Below, piece after piece: positions 36,984 through 48,984 of a stretch of DNA of 64,000 nucleotides. Position numbers and translations under genes: made by a program. The stretch comes from Anaeramoeba flamelloides (Eukaryota > Metamonada > Anaeramoebidae): the NCBI GenBank assembly GCA_027625915.1, contig JANTQA010000036.1, positions 4,831,501 through 4,895,500 of the forward strand. The letters are read 5' to 3'. Position 1 is the stretch's first letter, and every line of letters begins with the position of its first letter. The notes beneath the pieces were generated by a model. It searched no databases, was not told where the DNA came from, and worked only from the letters and a program-made list of their open reading frames with translations.

Positions 36984-37496
36984 AACTAACTTTCATAATA
37001 ATTGGCCCATTAAAAATCAAATTTTAAATAAAAATATTTTTAATAATTGAAGTTATCTATTATAATATAAAAATTTAGATTTTAATATTCAATACTATAC
37101 TCAAGAGATATTTATTTTTTGTCTAAAAATAAAAGAAAGAAAAAAAAAAAAAATTGTTAAAAAAAATTGGGCCATTTATTTTGAAAGAAGCATTACATGA
37201 AAAATAGACAATTTAAATAAGGAAAAAAAACCATTTATCGATTCTCCTTACATTTGTATAACTAAATCTAATCTCTTTTTCATATTTGAAACCAAATTTT
37301 TCATTAATTCATCTGTTACTTCTTTCAAATTTTTCATTTTTATTTTCCATTTTAACAAAACACTGTTGAAAAAATAAAAAAAGAGAAAAAATGATTTATT
37401 TGAAAACTTTTAATTGTGAGAGAAAAAACTTCAAAACAATACAAAAGCAATTCATTATTCAAATGTAAGGTGGGCCATTTATTATGAAATTTAGTT
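36984..37496. mobile_element. TA-flanked MITE with AACTAA...TTAGTT ends, 513 bp
   Basis: Left end AACTAACTTTCATAATAATT; right end the complement of AACTAAATTTCATAATAAAT; TA on both sides (36982-36983, 37497-37498). A full copy in inverse orientation lies at 62440-62954. No ORF. Confidence 0.88.
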
Positions 37497-38032
37497 TATA
37501 TTATTAATAAAAAGAATTCATCATATATATTATCATTAGTAAGTAATAATAAAATTTGTGATTCTTTAACAAAATTTCTAAAAAAAAGTTTAGAAATTAG
37601 GGCACACGGGAGAAAAACAATTTTCGCTCTTCAAAAATAAAAAAAAAAAAAAAAAGTAAAAGAGGTTTTTAACATACAATTAAAGCAAAAATATGTTTTA
37701 TAGACATTTTTTTTCGATTTTTATTTTTTGTTCTACTTTAAAAGATCGTTATTTACTTTAATCAAAATAAAAGGAGGGGTATTGTTATGTAAGTTCTGAA
37801 TTCATCTGAAAGGTATACTCTGAAGAAAAACAAAATAAAATTTTCTTATTTTTTTTTTTCCAAAAATAAAAAAAAAAAAAATAATAATTTGGGGAATTAT
37901 TGAAAATATTCTTGCCTTTAGTTTAGAATAATAATTTCATTAAAAAAAAAATCGTTTGTTCAATATGTATGTAGTATATTACCAAAATGGAATAATTATT
38001 TTGAATTATAGCCAAACTAGTTATTTGCAAAA
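37497..38032. other. 3' flank of RPA2, nothing recognised
   Basis: A-rich and T-rich sequence; nothing supported. Confidence 0.5.
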
Positions 38033-39160
38033 TTAATAAAAAACTTTCCAAAGATTGGTGTAGGTTTCAAAGTAGACCTCATTTTTTTGGTGCAAAAGTT
38101 GTAAGGTATGTTTAATTGTTAAAGGATCAGATTGTAACTCTTTTGCAATTTCTTCAATCATTAAACCTTTTTTATCATTTAAATTAATGAGTGCACAAAT
38201 TATTAAATTTTGTAAAAAACGATCATTACAAATTGTATAATAGTTTTTATTTATTTTGTGTTTATTGTTTGTGGCCAAATTATTATTTGTGGATGCGTTT
38301 GTGGTGTTATTCGTTTTGATGAATTGGTATTCAAATTGTATATGAAATTTTGGCCTTGTGTTATTATTAATAATTTGGAATTTCTTTTTTCTTTTCAGAA
38401 TAGGCATTTTTGAGGGTATTATATTGTCATTATTTCTCCTTAGTTCCAAGATCTTTGTTCTTTTTATCTGTGGTGTTCTTAATGGTTCGGAATCCCATTG
38501 AAGAGTGTCTATATCATTGAAGTGTGTATTTTTTTTCACACCAGTCAGAGAACTTTTTTTAATTGATTGGGCTCGTAAATTGTCTTTAAAAAATAGATGT
38601 TGTTGGATTACTTGCAGAAAATGTAAAGTAACTTCGTTGTGATTCCAAATTTCAGTTATGTCTTCAATAAACAATTTCTTTTCATCAAAGTAATTTTGGA
38701 TCTCTGCATATATTTTAAAAATCTTGTTACCTTTGATCTCATTCTTTTTTTTTTTTTGCTGTTTCTTTTTACAAACACAATTGTTCTCCAGAAAGAGACT
38801 TTTTTTATGGTTGTTTGGTTTCTCTTTTTGTAAAATGTTGAGTTCCTGTAATCTGTTTTTCTTGCAATCAATCGCAACGAATGAAGATGTACCATCTGAA
38901 ATTGTATAAGAAGCATAGGTGGTTTTGATGTCTATGGATGTGATATTTGCAACAATTAAAACCCTTTCTACAATAAATCCATCCAAAAGATATTGATCAT
39001 TTTTAGAAAAAGAGCATTTGTCAATTTGCTTGAGTGTTACAGATCTTAAATTCTGTTTCTTGTTCCACTCCCATTCAATATCTTCACACAAATTGTATTT
39101 TAAATTCTGTATTTTGTTTGGGGATTCGTAAAAGAGTGGTAGTGGGATCGGAGTAAACAT
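38033..39160 (-). CDS. RPA2: Replication protein A 32-kDa subunit (RPA2-like)
   Basis: The middle subunit of the single-strand-DNA-binding heterotrimer RPA. It has 375 aa (human RPA2 270). Residues ~38-110: SVTLKQIDKC, YLLDGFIVERVLIVANITSI and YTISDGTSSFVAIDC match the N-terminal half of the RPA2 OB fold. Residues ~146-192: FKIYAEIQNYFDEKKLFIEDITEI and NEVTLHFLQVIQQHL match its second half. A Lys-rich insertion (~residues 108-145) splits the OB fold. An Asn/Lys-rich linker leads to a C-terminal winged helix (~311-375: GLMIEEIAKELQ, IKHTLQLLHQKNEVYFETY). The Ser/Gly-rich phosphorylated N-terminus of animal and yeast RPA2 is absent. No introns are needed. A STN1-like protein is the main alternative, but the HFLQVIQQHL tail favours RPA2. 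Confidence 0.85.
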   Translation of the reverse strand: MFTPIPLPLFYESPNKIQNLKYNLCEDIEWEWNKKQNLRSVTLKQIDKCSFSKNDQYLLDGFIVERVLIVANITSIDIKTTYASYTISDGTSSFVAIDCKKNRLQELNILQKEKPNNHKKSLFLENNCVCKKKQQKKKKNEIKGNKIFKIYAEIQNYFDEKKLFIEDITEIWNHNEVTLHFLQVIQQHLFFKDNLRAQSIKKSSLTGVKKNTHFNDIDTLQWDSEPLRTPQIKRTKILELRRNNDNIIPSKMPILKRKKKFQIINNNTRPKFHIQFEYQFIKTNNTTNASTNNNLATNNKHKINKNYYTICNDRFLQNLIICALINLNDKKGLMIEEIAKELQSDPLTIKHTLQLLHQKNEVYFETYTNLWKVFY

Positions 39161-39932
39161 TTCTTCTTTTTTTTTTAATTTCTTTCACTTTTGTTATTTT
39201 CTTCGATCAAAATTTTACAATTTCTTTGTTATCTTTTTTTATTGTAAAAACAAAGACAAAAAAAGGTAGGAAGGTGGCGTAAATTAAAGTATGGGAATAA
39301 GGGTTGAGATTTTCAAAACAATTTTCTTTTTTTTTTTTTTTATTCTTTTTGTTTTGTTCAGGAAATTTTAAAAAAGACAAAGAAAAAATTGGGTAAAAAA
39401 AAATGTTTTTTAAAAATCTAATCAAATATAAATAATGATCGGAATCACATACAATTTTGTGGTTTTTTTCGTTTGAATCTGAATTTAATTGTTTATGTGA
39501 CTTAAATAAAACTCAGGTATTTTTTAATTAGTTCCTTTTTCCTTTTTTGACAAAATGATTTGATCTTTACGTTACTTTTTTTAAAAAAAAATAAAGCAAT
39601 TAAATTTGAAAAATTATAGTTATTTTTGGCTTAAAAATCATTAAGTGGTGTGTTCGACAAGTATTTTTTTTTGTACTCTTTCCTTTTTATAATTCATAAT
39701 AAATTTGTAGATTTTTTTTTTTTTTTTGTATTTGTAAAGTTAAAATAATTAATGACATGACATATTATTATAGACTTTATTTAATCTGAAGTTGTTGTGT
39801 TATTACCTTGAACACGATTTTTTTTAAATAAAGATTAATTTAAATAACTAATTTAAGTTATCTTAATTTTAAGTTCTCGGATGATTGTAAAAAAATATAA
39901 TAATCAATAAAAATGATTTAAAAGTTAATGTG
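39161..39932. other. Upstream flank of RPA2
   Basis: T-rich DNA with no recognisable gene; the RPA2 promoter presumably lies within the first few hundred bases. Confidence 0.4.
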
Positions 39933-39936
39933 TTAA

Positions 39937-41930
39937 GGGAGTAGCAACACTATCACAACCACTATAATTGAAATATGTGGTAGTTTATTATATATAAATT
40001 GGTTCTCTTATATTCGAGATTTTCTAATACTTTAAAAAACAAAAAAAATTATAAGACTTTATTTTTAAAAAATATCAATGATTAAAATTTCAAAGTAAAA
40101 AAAGAATAAAAAAAATTAAATTTTGAGATATTTATTCAATTTTTTTATTCGAGATTATTTTTTTCCGCTATAATATTAAAATACTCCACTTTGGATTTTC
40201 TAAATTTTATTTGTGTAATATTGGAAATTATTTGAATATAATTAAAAGGACAAATATTCTCCAAATCCCAATATTCTAGAGCTCACAAAAAAAAAAATTA
40301 AATTATTATTTTTTAAAAATTCTTACTTTAGAAAAGAGAATTTAGGGTTAACTTAATATTTAATATATCTATTTTTATATAATAGTTTCATTTAATTTAA
40401 AAAATAATTTCATTTTATTTGGTAATATAATATGAATATTTTTTAACAATTTCATGTTAATTAATCAAATTCTTTTTTTTTTTTTTTTTCTTTTTTATCT
40501 TTCTTAAAACAAATTAGGAATTTATTTATTATTCATAAAATAATATACTACTTTTTAATGGTATTTAACAAAATCAACAAAAATATTTTCTAGATAATTC
40601 TTTTGAATTCAAAAAAAAATAAATAACAAATTATTAATGACTTTTAATTATTTTTAGAATAGTTAAAACTTTTTTTAAAAAGATATACCCGACTTTCACT
40701 CCAAAATTTTACGAAATATATCTGAATGATAAAATAAATATATAAATAAATGTTACCTTATGAATCTTCAAAATTCCCAAAATAATGAATTTTAAAGATA
40801 GGAAATATACATAATAATCGTTGGATTTATAATAATTATTCTTTACTACCTAAAAATAATAGATTTATAATTTTTATTTCTATTCTGAATCAATATTAAA
40901 AAAATGTATAATATTTAGAAATTGTGAGAGTCTATTAGATAAAATTCAAAATACAAATCATAGTATTGGTATCCTATCAGTAATAAAAAATATTTTGAAT
41001 TAAATACTTTGGAACTTTTCAAATTATTTTAATATTTTTTCGAATTTGTACATAATAATTTGGATCAGGCAAAGATTGTTAAAAAACCAAAATAAATAAT
41101 ATGGTAAAATAACTAAAAAGTATGAAATTTAACAAGTGATCTGTTAAAAAGATAATTATCTTTTGGTTTTAAACTGATTTTCAGTACGATTTAGCATTTA
41201 CATTTACAATGCCGATTTATTTTTGGAATTTGCCTAGAATCTCAACTTATTGTTATATTGTATTTACTAGCAAGGCAAATACCCAACATAATAGATACTA
41301 TTAAACAAATTTCTTAATAATTATCTTCAAGAAAAAAAATCACTTTCCAGAATCATCTTTTAATCAAAAATGGTTTAAATTCAAAAAAATTCACAACAAG
41401 GTTTAACATAAAAAGATAGATCGAAGATTGTTTATCATTTCAATCTCTCTATTTTGTTTTTTTTTTTTAGTCAACATTTTTCCTTTCTAATTTGACAATG
41501 TTTAATTAGTACAAGAGTCTGTTACCGGAAGACAATACTTTAACTTTTTCATACATTTAGAATTGGATCTGAAAATTGTCTTGTTTGTTCATTTGGGTTT
41601 GTTTTATTTTTACTAGTTAAATTTCATTCTTTTTAAACAATTTAATAATAATATTTTCAATAATAAAATAAAATCGCACATTAGACTGTTGATATAACAT
41701 CAAAAGGTCAACCATTTAAAATTCCTCAAAGTAGATAAAAATAGCCTACCTAGGTTTCTGTTGTGGCATTAAATTTCACTTCAGAAAAAAAAATTAATAA
41801 ATTGTTTATCAAAAATCGTTTAAAATCCTAAAAAGTAACTAAACACATCCTAAATAAAAAAATTTATTTACAAAACTTCTTGGAAAATGTAAATAATTGG
41901 AAAACTTTTATATTTATGGTGAATACTCCC
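39937..41930. mobile_element. Possible TTAA-flanked element, ~2.0 kb
   Basis: TTAA at 39933-39936 followed by GGGAGTAG, and CTACTCCC-like ATACTCCC before TTAA at 41931-41934. The GGGAGTA end equals the right end of the element at 23646-25213. The inverted match is only ~7-8 bases and the interior has no repeat partner in this window, so this is tentative. Confidence 0.3.
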
Positions 41931-41934
41931 TTAA

Positions 41935-42458
41935 AGGTTCTTGAATTTTATATTATATAATAAGTATAATAAATTGTAACGAATGGAAAAAATGGTTTAA
42001 AAGATTCCCGATTGAAGGAAAGACTTAAAAATACAATTTTATGGTTGATTGAGGATTTAGTTTTTTTTTTTTTATAAAAATTAAAAAAAAAACATTTAGT
42101 GGCCGAAAAACTTTGGAAAACTTTATGAAGAAAAAAAGAAGTTAATTTCAAATACTTATTTTTTTACCTCTTATCTCTCTTACTTTCTGCTTTATCTGAA
42201 ACATTATTTTTATCCTTGTCCTAAAATCTATCAGATTTGAAAATAAAGTGAAATTTGAGAGATAAAAGAGAAAAAGAGATATTTTAATTTTTAAATATTG
42301 TCAAGAGAGAAATTTTTGGTTTTGAATTCTGGAAATTTTTAAATTTTATTTGGGGTAGTATCAGAAAATATGAGGTGTTATTTACTCTAAAATTTGCATT
42401 TTTAATTGTTTTTACGGTAAAATATTGTTTTTATTTTATTTTTTTTATTATTGGGGAA
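41935..42458. other. Nothing recognised
   Basis: AT-rich spacer downstream of the LINE 3' end. Confidence 0.5.
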
Positions 42459-43857
42459 GTGTAATTTACACTCTAAATGCCTTTAGAATTAGATTTAACT
42501 TCATAAATTAAAGCGTAAAATTAAGATTTCACGATTTTGAATGAAATAATGAAAATGGTCTTCAAACCGTTACGGTTTAAAATTATACCATTAAAATTGA
42601 GTTCGTTTGGTTTTTTTTGAAAAATAAATCAATCTTTTTGATATAAAGTAGAGAAAAATAAAAAATGATCAATTATTTCAATTATTTCCTTATGTTCATA
42701 TTTTAAACATAAAGTACAAATCTTAATGAATTTTTTTATATTATTACATGGTTATATCTATTTGAACAATTAGTAAATGATCTATATTTTAAAAATATTG
42801 AACTTGAAGGATAAATTAATTATTTTTGCGTTACAAATAGAAAATTTTGATTTTTTATTATTGTAAAATATTAGTGTGGAGTGTTTTCAAGTGCCTAGCT
42901 TTTTTAAAATTGGTAAATAACAAGAAAACTTTGGAAATTTTCTTTTTTATTTTTAGAATTAAAAAATACCATATAAAGTTTTCAACTGGTTAGGTTGGTT
43001 AGGGTGCTTTTATAATAAAAATTAAAAAATTTCTTTTTTAAGAATATTTAATTTTTTTGTTTTCCAATTAATTTTATTTTTGATTCGATGATTAAATTTT
43101 ATTAATTGTCCAAGATAAGGAAGAGATAATTCTTTTAATTTATTTTTGTTTTTAATTTTCTTTTTATTTACTGAAATTTCAAATTTTTGGAATTTATATT
43201 TAGTTTTGTAGATAAGAACTGGAATATTCCTGTTTATTTTTGATATATCATTAAAAATGAATTAATCCAAGAATTTAAATAATTTAGGGATGTTATTTTG
43301 TAATTGTTATTTTGAATCCAAATGTTAATTGGGTTAATATAATAGATTTAAAAAGTCTAATTTTCAAATTATTTGTTGAAATATTATTATTAAATAATTG
43401 AATATAATTATTATAAGTTTATTTTGCCTAATTCGGATTATATATTAAATGTGAATTTTTTTTCTAAAAAAAATTTCCCAATTATTTAATCTTTGATAAA
43501 CCTTGTGAAATTTCTGTTTTGTCTTTATTAGGTTTTAATCCAAATTATGTTATTATTATCTATATCGAATTTAATTATAGATTTATTTAATGTTTATCCC
43601 CTTTTATAATAAAATTAAATCATCTTTAAATATTTGTCAAAGATTAGTTGTTGGTATTTTTTTTTAATGAAAGAAAAGGTATAATAGGGTCAAATATTAG
43701 AGGCGATAATGGGTCCCCTAGGAATATATCATGTTCTTCTCTTCGATACTATTTAATAAAATAATTTTGATAATTTTATTTAAAATAAAATTTTTATAGT
43801 TTTTTTGAATTATTTTAAAAATAATTGAATCAAAACATTTAGCTATATCAATCATTA
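42459..43857 (-). mobile_element. LINE (non-LTR retrotransposon), 3' 1.4 kb with RT core
   Basis: The minus strand, with stops and frame breaks, shows the ORF2 order: RT motif A IDIAKCFDSI (~43820-43850), motif B region LGDPLSPLIFD (~43690-43730), the FADD-equivalent FKDDLILL (~43610-43640), then NIIWIKT, IPVLIYKTKYKFQKF, LKELSLPYLGQLIKFNHRI, and a C-terminal zinc knuckle CTLCLKYEHKEI...IDHFLFF (~42640-42720). The 3' end is the palindrome AGTGTAATTTACACT (42458-42472) without an obvious poly-A tail. A MITE at 43858-44056 breaks it upstream of motif A; nothing clearly LINE-like is seen beyond. An old, dead, 5'-incomplete copy. Confidence 0.85.
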
Positions 43858-44056
43858 CAGTCGGTTCCACTTTTAGGACACAATGTTTGAAAGAAATTTA
43901 AGGTACAGAAAAATCTTATGTTAAAACACATTTTTTGAAAATTTTATTTTTATACAAATCATTTGACTAGAATTTGAATTTTATAACTTTATTTGAGATT
44001 TTAATTTATACCTTAAATAATGTTGAAATTTTGGATCTTCAAAGTGGAACTAGCTC
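43858..44056. mobile_element. CAGTCGGTT-type MITE inserted in the LINE, 199 bp
   Basis: Begins CAGTCGGTTCCACTTTT after TA (43856-43857) and ends AAAGTGGAACTAGCTC before TA. Same family as the two Rab-intron MITEs but more diverged. Confidence 0.75.
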
Positions 44057-44261
44057 TAATAGAGAAAAAAAAATAATTATTTTATCTATTCTTTTTAATT
44101 TTCAAAAGGGTGAACTATCATTATTTTGATTCTTATTTTTGTTTCGAGTAGTTCTTATAATTTCTTTTTATATCATAAATTAAAAAAATTCCATATGAAA
44201 AAGCATATTTAAACTAAAAGCGCAAAAAAAAATATACAATTTTGAAAATTTGACTAATTAT

Positions 44262-44422
44262 TTCAACAGGCACATTTAGAAATAAATATCATAGTTATTA
44301 ATTCAATCGGTATTAATATTAAACTTAATTTGGTATTGTAAATTAACGAATAGTTCGACTAACAAAGATGATTTTGTCTGAAATGTAAAAAAAAAAATAC
44401 CCCCACTTTTTCGAAAATACCT
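44262..44422. mobile_element. Partial copy of the 583-bp MITE of 14.4 kb
   Basis: Matches 14850-15010 (AATTTGGTATTGTAAATTAACGAATA; CCCCACTTTTTCGAAAATACCT then TA), with only the right terminus kept. Confidence 0.65.
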
Positions 44423-45531
44423 TAGTATATACCAAACCAAAAAAAAAACTATAAAAATCACATTTTTCTTTTTACTATTATTATTAAGTTCACCAACAAA
44501 ATATTTAGAATTGATATCATCAGATTGTTTTTTTATTTGTTATTTACCATCAATTTTTTGAGAATTTTTCTTTTTAATTAAATGAAAAAAACATATCTTT
44601 TTAATCTGTCAAAATTTAAAATTATTTGACTTTTAAGGGTCTAGTCATTTACTGTGAATATTCTCCATACTCGGGGGGTTACCTGATACCAAAAAGGATA
44701 TTGTGAAAAATCCCTTCTTTTGGTTGACAAAATTCAAATAACAAAAAAAAAGAATTCCATTGGATCTCTTTGACTAAAAACTCAACAAAGAAAAATAAGT
44801 TTGAAAGAGTTTTCAATTTCAAAAAATCAAAATTTAGAAAAAAAAATTCATCTTTTCTCATTTTCTATTTCCAAATGGTTAAATTTCAATAATTTAAAAC
44901 AAATTGCTTTCTTATATTTCGCAATCAATTTAATTCGATTTAGTCTGATTTGTGGTTATTTTGTAACCCTCTAAATTTGAACAAGTATGGATTAGGTAAT
45001 ATTCAGTCGAAAAAAATATTTCATTTGAAAAATGAAAAAAAAGAAAAAAAAAATCACCAAGATCTCAAAAAGCGCCAAAGAGAGACACTTCAAAACTGAC
45101 ATAGTTGTTTTCAAAATTGTAATTCACAACAATTCTAATTGGAAATTGAGTGTCGTTCTTGGGCGCTTTTTTCTAAAAATGTCCTCATTTTTGGTTGTTG
45201 ATTTTTGGAGATCGATCGTACATCATAGGTTGGTTGGTTTTTGATTGGTGTTAGGTCATCAATAAAAATTATTAAATTTTTTTTCCATTTGAGAATAAAA
45301 AATTTCAACCGTAATGACTCGACACTTAAGTTTAATAAATCATAATTTCCTTTCTACAAAATTTTATGTTTATAAATTTCTTTTTTCTCTTTCTTAATTG
45401 TTGGTTGTATTTTGTAGGTTAGGTTAAATAAACAAATTGGATATCAAAAATAGTACTGTTTGTATTTCTGATAAATAAATTCTTGTTGGGTTGAAAATAA
45501 ATAGCTAAACCAACAATAAGAAATCTAAAAA
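44423..45531. other. Nothing recognised
   Basis: AT-rich. Frames at 44679-44861 (-) and 45032-45244 (+) have no family resemblance and lack exon-like splice contexts. Confidence 0.5.
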
Positions 45532-46372
45532 TTTCTTTGAGTATACAAGTGTTGTGTTGTAAAATTTAATTTGGATCTTTTTACAAGGTATTTGGTAAAT
45601 AATTTGGGGTTAAACATGGAATTTAAATTTGAATTTATAAAGAAAAATAAACAAGAAAAAGAAAACAAAAAGAAAAGGAAAAAGAAAAAAGAAAAGGAAA
45701 AGAAAAAGATCCTTTGAAAGAAAAAAAGTAAAAAAAATAGAATTTGAACAAAAGATCACAACAACTTCAAACCAAAATATATAAAGGAATGAAATCAAAT
45801 GTATCGCTTTTTGTACAATGAGTAAATTGTTTTTTTTTATTTTTCTTTCTTTTGGTTAATTATTTTGTTTTCTTGTTTTGATTTGGTGTACCAATTAATA
45901 ATTTCCAGGTTTGTAGTTCAAGTAAATTGAACAAACAAGAAAAAAGTGTATTTCAAAAAAGAATAGAAAAAAGCTTGTTTAGCCGATATAATTAAAAACA
46001 GCAAGATGCAAAATTACATTACAAATCAGAAAATCGACAAAAGCACGCTTAGCCGAGACCTTTGTTTCTTTGTTTTCAGGATCAACCAAAGTTCTGAGAT
46101 TGATTGTCAGCACAAAGCAGCCAACTGTTGAGATAAAGCCTGCCAAAAAGCTGTTGAAAGGAAACTTGCCAACAAGAAAGACATATGCAAATTGCAAGAG
46201 CCCAGTCAAAAACTGAAATAAAAGAAAGCAATCAATAATTTTTTAAGGTTTGTGTTGTTGTGTTTTTGTAAGAACTAAAAATTTTTTGGAAGACTTTTAA
46301 TGGATTTTCTGTCATTTTTTGAGTTTATTCTGAATGAAAAAAGTAAAAATTCAAAAAATGAAAGAATTTCTT
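45532..46372. repeat. Duplicated block 1, copy 1 (contains DAD1 copy 1)
   Basis: Nearly identical to 59378-60203, same orientation, with sharp ends (TTTCTTTGAGTATACAAG at the left, GAAAGAATTTCTT at the right). Differences are mainly small indels in the Lys-rich low-complexity patch at 45620-45720 and in homopolymers. The non-coding flanks are as similar as the coding part, so the copying is recent or kept alike by conversion. Confidence 0.92.
45979..46315 (-). pseudogene. DAD1: DAD1/OST2 copy 1, frame interrupted
   Basis: Same gene as 59811-60146. The last 75 codons translate identically to the other copy, with one synonymous difference. The frame is shifted once, at a six-T run (46239-46244) that has five T in copy 2, so the N-terminal 25 codons from ATG at 46315 are out of phase with the rest. 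Either this copy is a very young pseudogene, or the extra base is an assembly homopolymer error and both copies work. The nearly perfect conservation of the remainder favours the second. Confidence 0.8.
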
Positions 46373-46654
46373 TTTGAAATTTGACTTCGGATCTAGGAGT
46401 TTAGACTTCTATGGTTCCAATACCTTTTTAGATTTTCGTCTTCTGTGTGATCATAATTTGTTACAATATATCTATTCATTAGATTACTTCTTTGATTATG
46501 TTTTTTTTCTTTTTTAGTACTTCCTTTCGTATTTAAGGGATTAGAATCAACCTAAATTCGTCTATAATCAAAGTATTTTGTAATTGAGTGTCAATGATAT
46601 TAGTGCTAAATATTTCACGTGGCTCTAAAAAATCTATTCTAAATATTATTATTA

Positions 46655-47314
46655 TCAGTTCCACTTTTAAAACACAAACTTTCATTGAAATTTAAGGCAC
46701 ACAGATAAATCTCAAATTTAAGTACATTTTTTAAAAAAAAAATATTACTGTTGTGGAAAAAAGTGAAACATGGAAAAAAAGTTCAACAAGGTTTTTAATT
46801 GGGAACATTACTGAAAATGAAAAGTAAAATCAATGAAAAGAAGAAACCAATTAACTTCAAATAATAACCCATTATATTGTTTTCAATAAACCCAGCAAAT
46901 ACAATTTAAATCTACTTGATTTATCGAAATTATTGATGTGGTTTTGGAGATCTCAAAAATAGTCAATTTTTTGAACAAATTTTTAATAATTGATCAATCA
47001 AAGAAAAACCCATACTAAAAGATAGTATTAAAAAAACTGTTATTGTGGCGCATACTTCATTTTGTCTTTATTTATTTATTTATTCTTTTTTTCATTGGTC
47101 TTACTTTAAATTTTCAGTAATGTTCCCAATTAAAAACCGTGTTTCACTTTTTTTCCACAAAAGTAACATATATTATTTTACTATAATTTAAATTTGGTTT
47201 AATACTTTTAATTTTTTTGTCTTATTTTTTTTAAAATTTTGTGCCTTAATTTGCATTTTTTTTTGTCTCTAAAATTTTGTTAAAAGTTTGTGTCTTAAAA
47301 GTGGAACTGGCAGC
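46655..47314. mobile_element. CAGTT-type MITE, itself interrupted
   Basis: Ends TCAGTTCCACTTTTAAAAC and GTCTTAAAAGTGGAACTGGC; interior AATCTCAAATT and TTTTGTGCCTTAATTTG as in the Rab-intron MITEs. Split by the element at 46748-47163. Confidence 0.78.
46748..47163. mobile_element. MITE with CTGTTGTGGAAAAAAGTGAA ends, 416 bp
   Basis: Inverted ends CTGTTGTGGAAAAAAGTGAA / CTTTTGTGGAAAAAAAGTGA, both continuing AAC; TA on both sides (46746-46747, 47164-47165). The subterminal motif TTGGGAACATTACTGAAAAT is shared with the GAGAGAAAAA family. Second copy at 62151-63108. Confidence 0.87.
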
Positions 47315-47956
47315 ACAAAAAGAATATTTTAGATTGTTTCCTAAATTTCACCCCTTCAAAATGACATTTCTTTCGATATTTCATTCCTTTTCCAAATCCA
47401 AAAATAGTAAACCAGTATAATAATATTCCTTTGTTTAATAATTCGTATTTAGAACTTCCAAAAGTAACTCTTTAAGAGATTTTTTAATTTCAAAGATTAA
47501 CTCAATAAACTTCAACATTAAAGCCGAAAGTTACTTTAGCTTTGATTCTTTTTTCTATAAAAAGAATGTGACATCAATATACTTTCAATACGCGGAATAT
47601 AATTTGTCAAAAAATTCTATTTAGCTGTTTATTTAATTTTTTTGAATCGAATATTTTTATAACGAATCTCCATTTCGATAAAAAATTTAAAAAGGAAATT
47701 TTTCAACTTTGGAGTCTGAAAATCAAGAATCCAACATTAAAAATTTTTGATGAAATGTAGATATTTTCGAAAATTCACGAGGTTTTTTGAGAAATAATTG
47801 GATTATTTTATTTTGTTGAGATCAACAAATAGTAACTATTTTACTAATCGAATTTTTTAATACATTTGAACCATTTAGCACTAATATGTTTTAAATTCAA
47901 TAACAACATATTTTTATCTTTGACTGCTCCGAGTTCGATACTAATCCGTTAAGGGT

Positions 47957-48984
47957 TATTTTTTTTTTTTACTGATCATTTCTGTGAGATGAGGCCAAAT
48001 GCGAATATACTATATTCTCCCAGAAATAGTAATAAAAAATACATTTCATTATCTAATTTAATTATTTTTCCAAAGTTCAAAATTATCTCGTATTAAAAGT
48101 ATTTTTTTTAGCTCTTCATATTTTTTCATATCAAAATGATGATACAAAAACACAAATAAAGGGTCTTAATTTACATTAACGTTTTTTTTTTCTGGGAATT
48201 TTCAACCAAAGATTTTCAAAAACTAAATTAATATGAAATATTTTTGACTTCATGAAAATTTTTAATAATTCAAAATAAAAAAAAGAAACAAATACAATTT
48301 ATTAAAATCACATAAGATATCTCTACAAAATAATACATTTTTTTTTTCAATGTTAAATAATTTTTTATCTTTTTTAAACCAACATTTGGTGAAAATTACC
48401 TGGAGTTATATATTTAATTTTATTATTTATTTTTCTGTTTTTAATGTATCTGAAATAATCCTTACACTTTCTAAATGAAAAAAACCAAATTTGGTTTTTT
48501 ATAATTATATTTTTCGTTCAAATTTATTTTTTGATTCGACCCCTCATTTTTTTTTTTTTTTACTTTGAATAAAATGATTTCTGTGAAAAGTTAAGTTAAA
48601 TAATATGTTTTATCAAAATAATTCAATGTTCAAAATTGAGAAACTCTGGTAAATCAGAAATTGATTTGTACTTCTTTTTTGATTTAAAAAACTCTACTTT
48701 TATAACATAACCTTTACAAAAAGATTACAAAAATCAATTTATTTATTTTTTTTTCTTATCTTTAGCTTTAAAGTAATAAAATTATTTCTTCTACTGTGCT
48801 CTTGGAGGGTTAAAAAAAAACACGATAAAGAAATTAATTTTTATTTTTTTAGAAAGATTATATGTGTTTATCACTATAATTAAAATTGTTCTTAGCTTAA
48901 TTTTATTATTCATTTTAATAATTATTGGTAAAAAAAATTAATATAAATTATTAAAATAAATAATCAAAGAAAAAATCTTTTGAA
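47957..48984. other. Nothing recognised
   Basis: AT-rich DNA with homopolymer runs only. Confidence 0.5.

Larger units (their letters stand above)
46537..47948. mobile_element. TTAA-flanked DNA element, copy B, with two nested insertions
   Basis: TTAA at 46533-46536 and 47949-47952, inverted ends GGGATTAG / CTAATCCG. Its own sequence (46537-46654 and 47315-47948) matches 13642-14335. Inside lies a CAGTT MITE, which itself contains a GTGAAAC MITE. No transposase. Confidence 0.7.
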
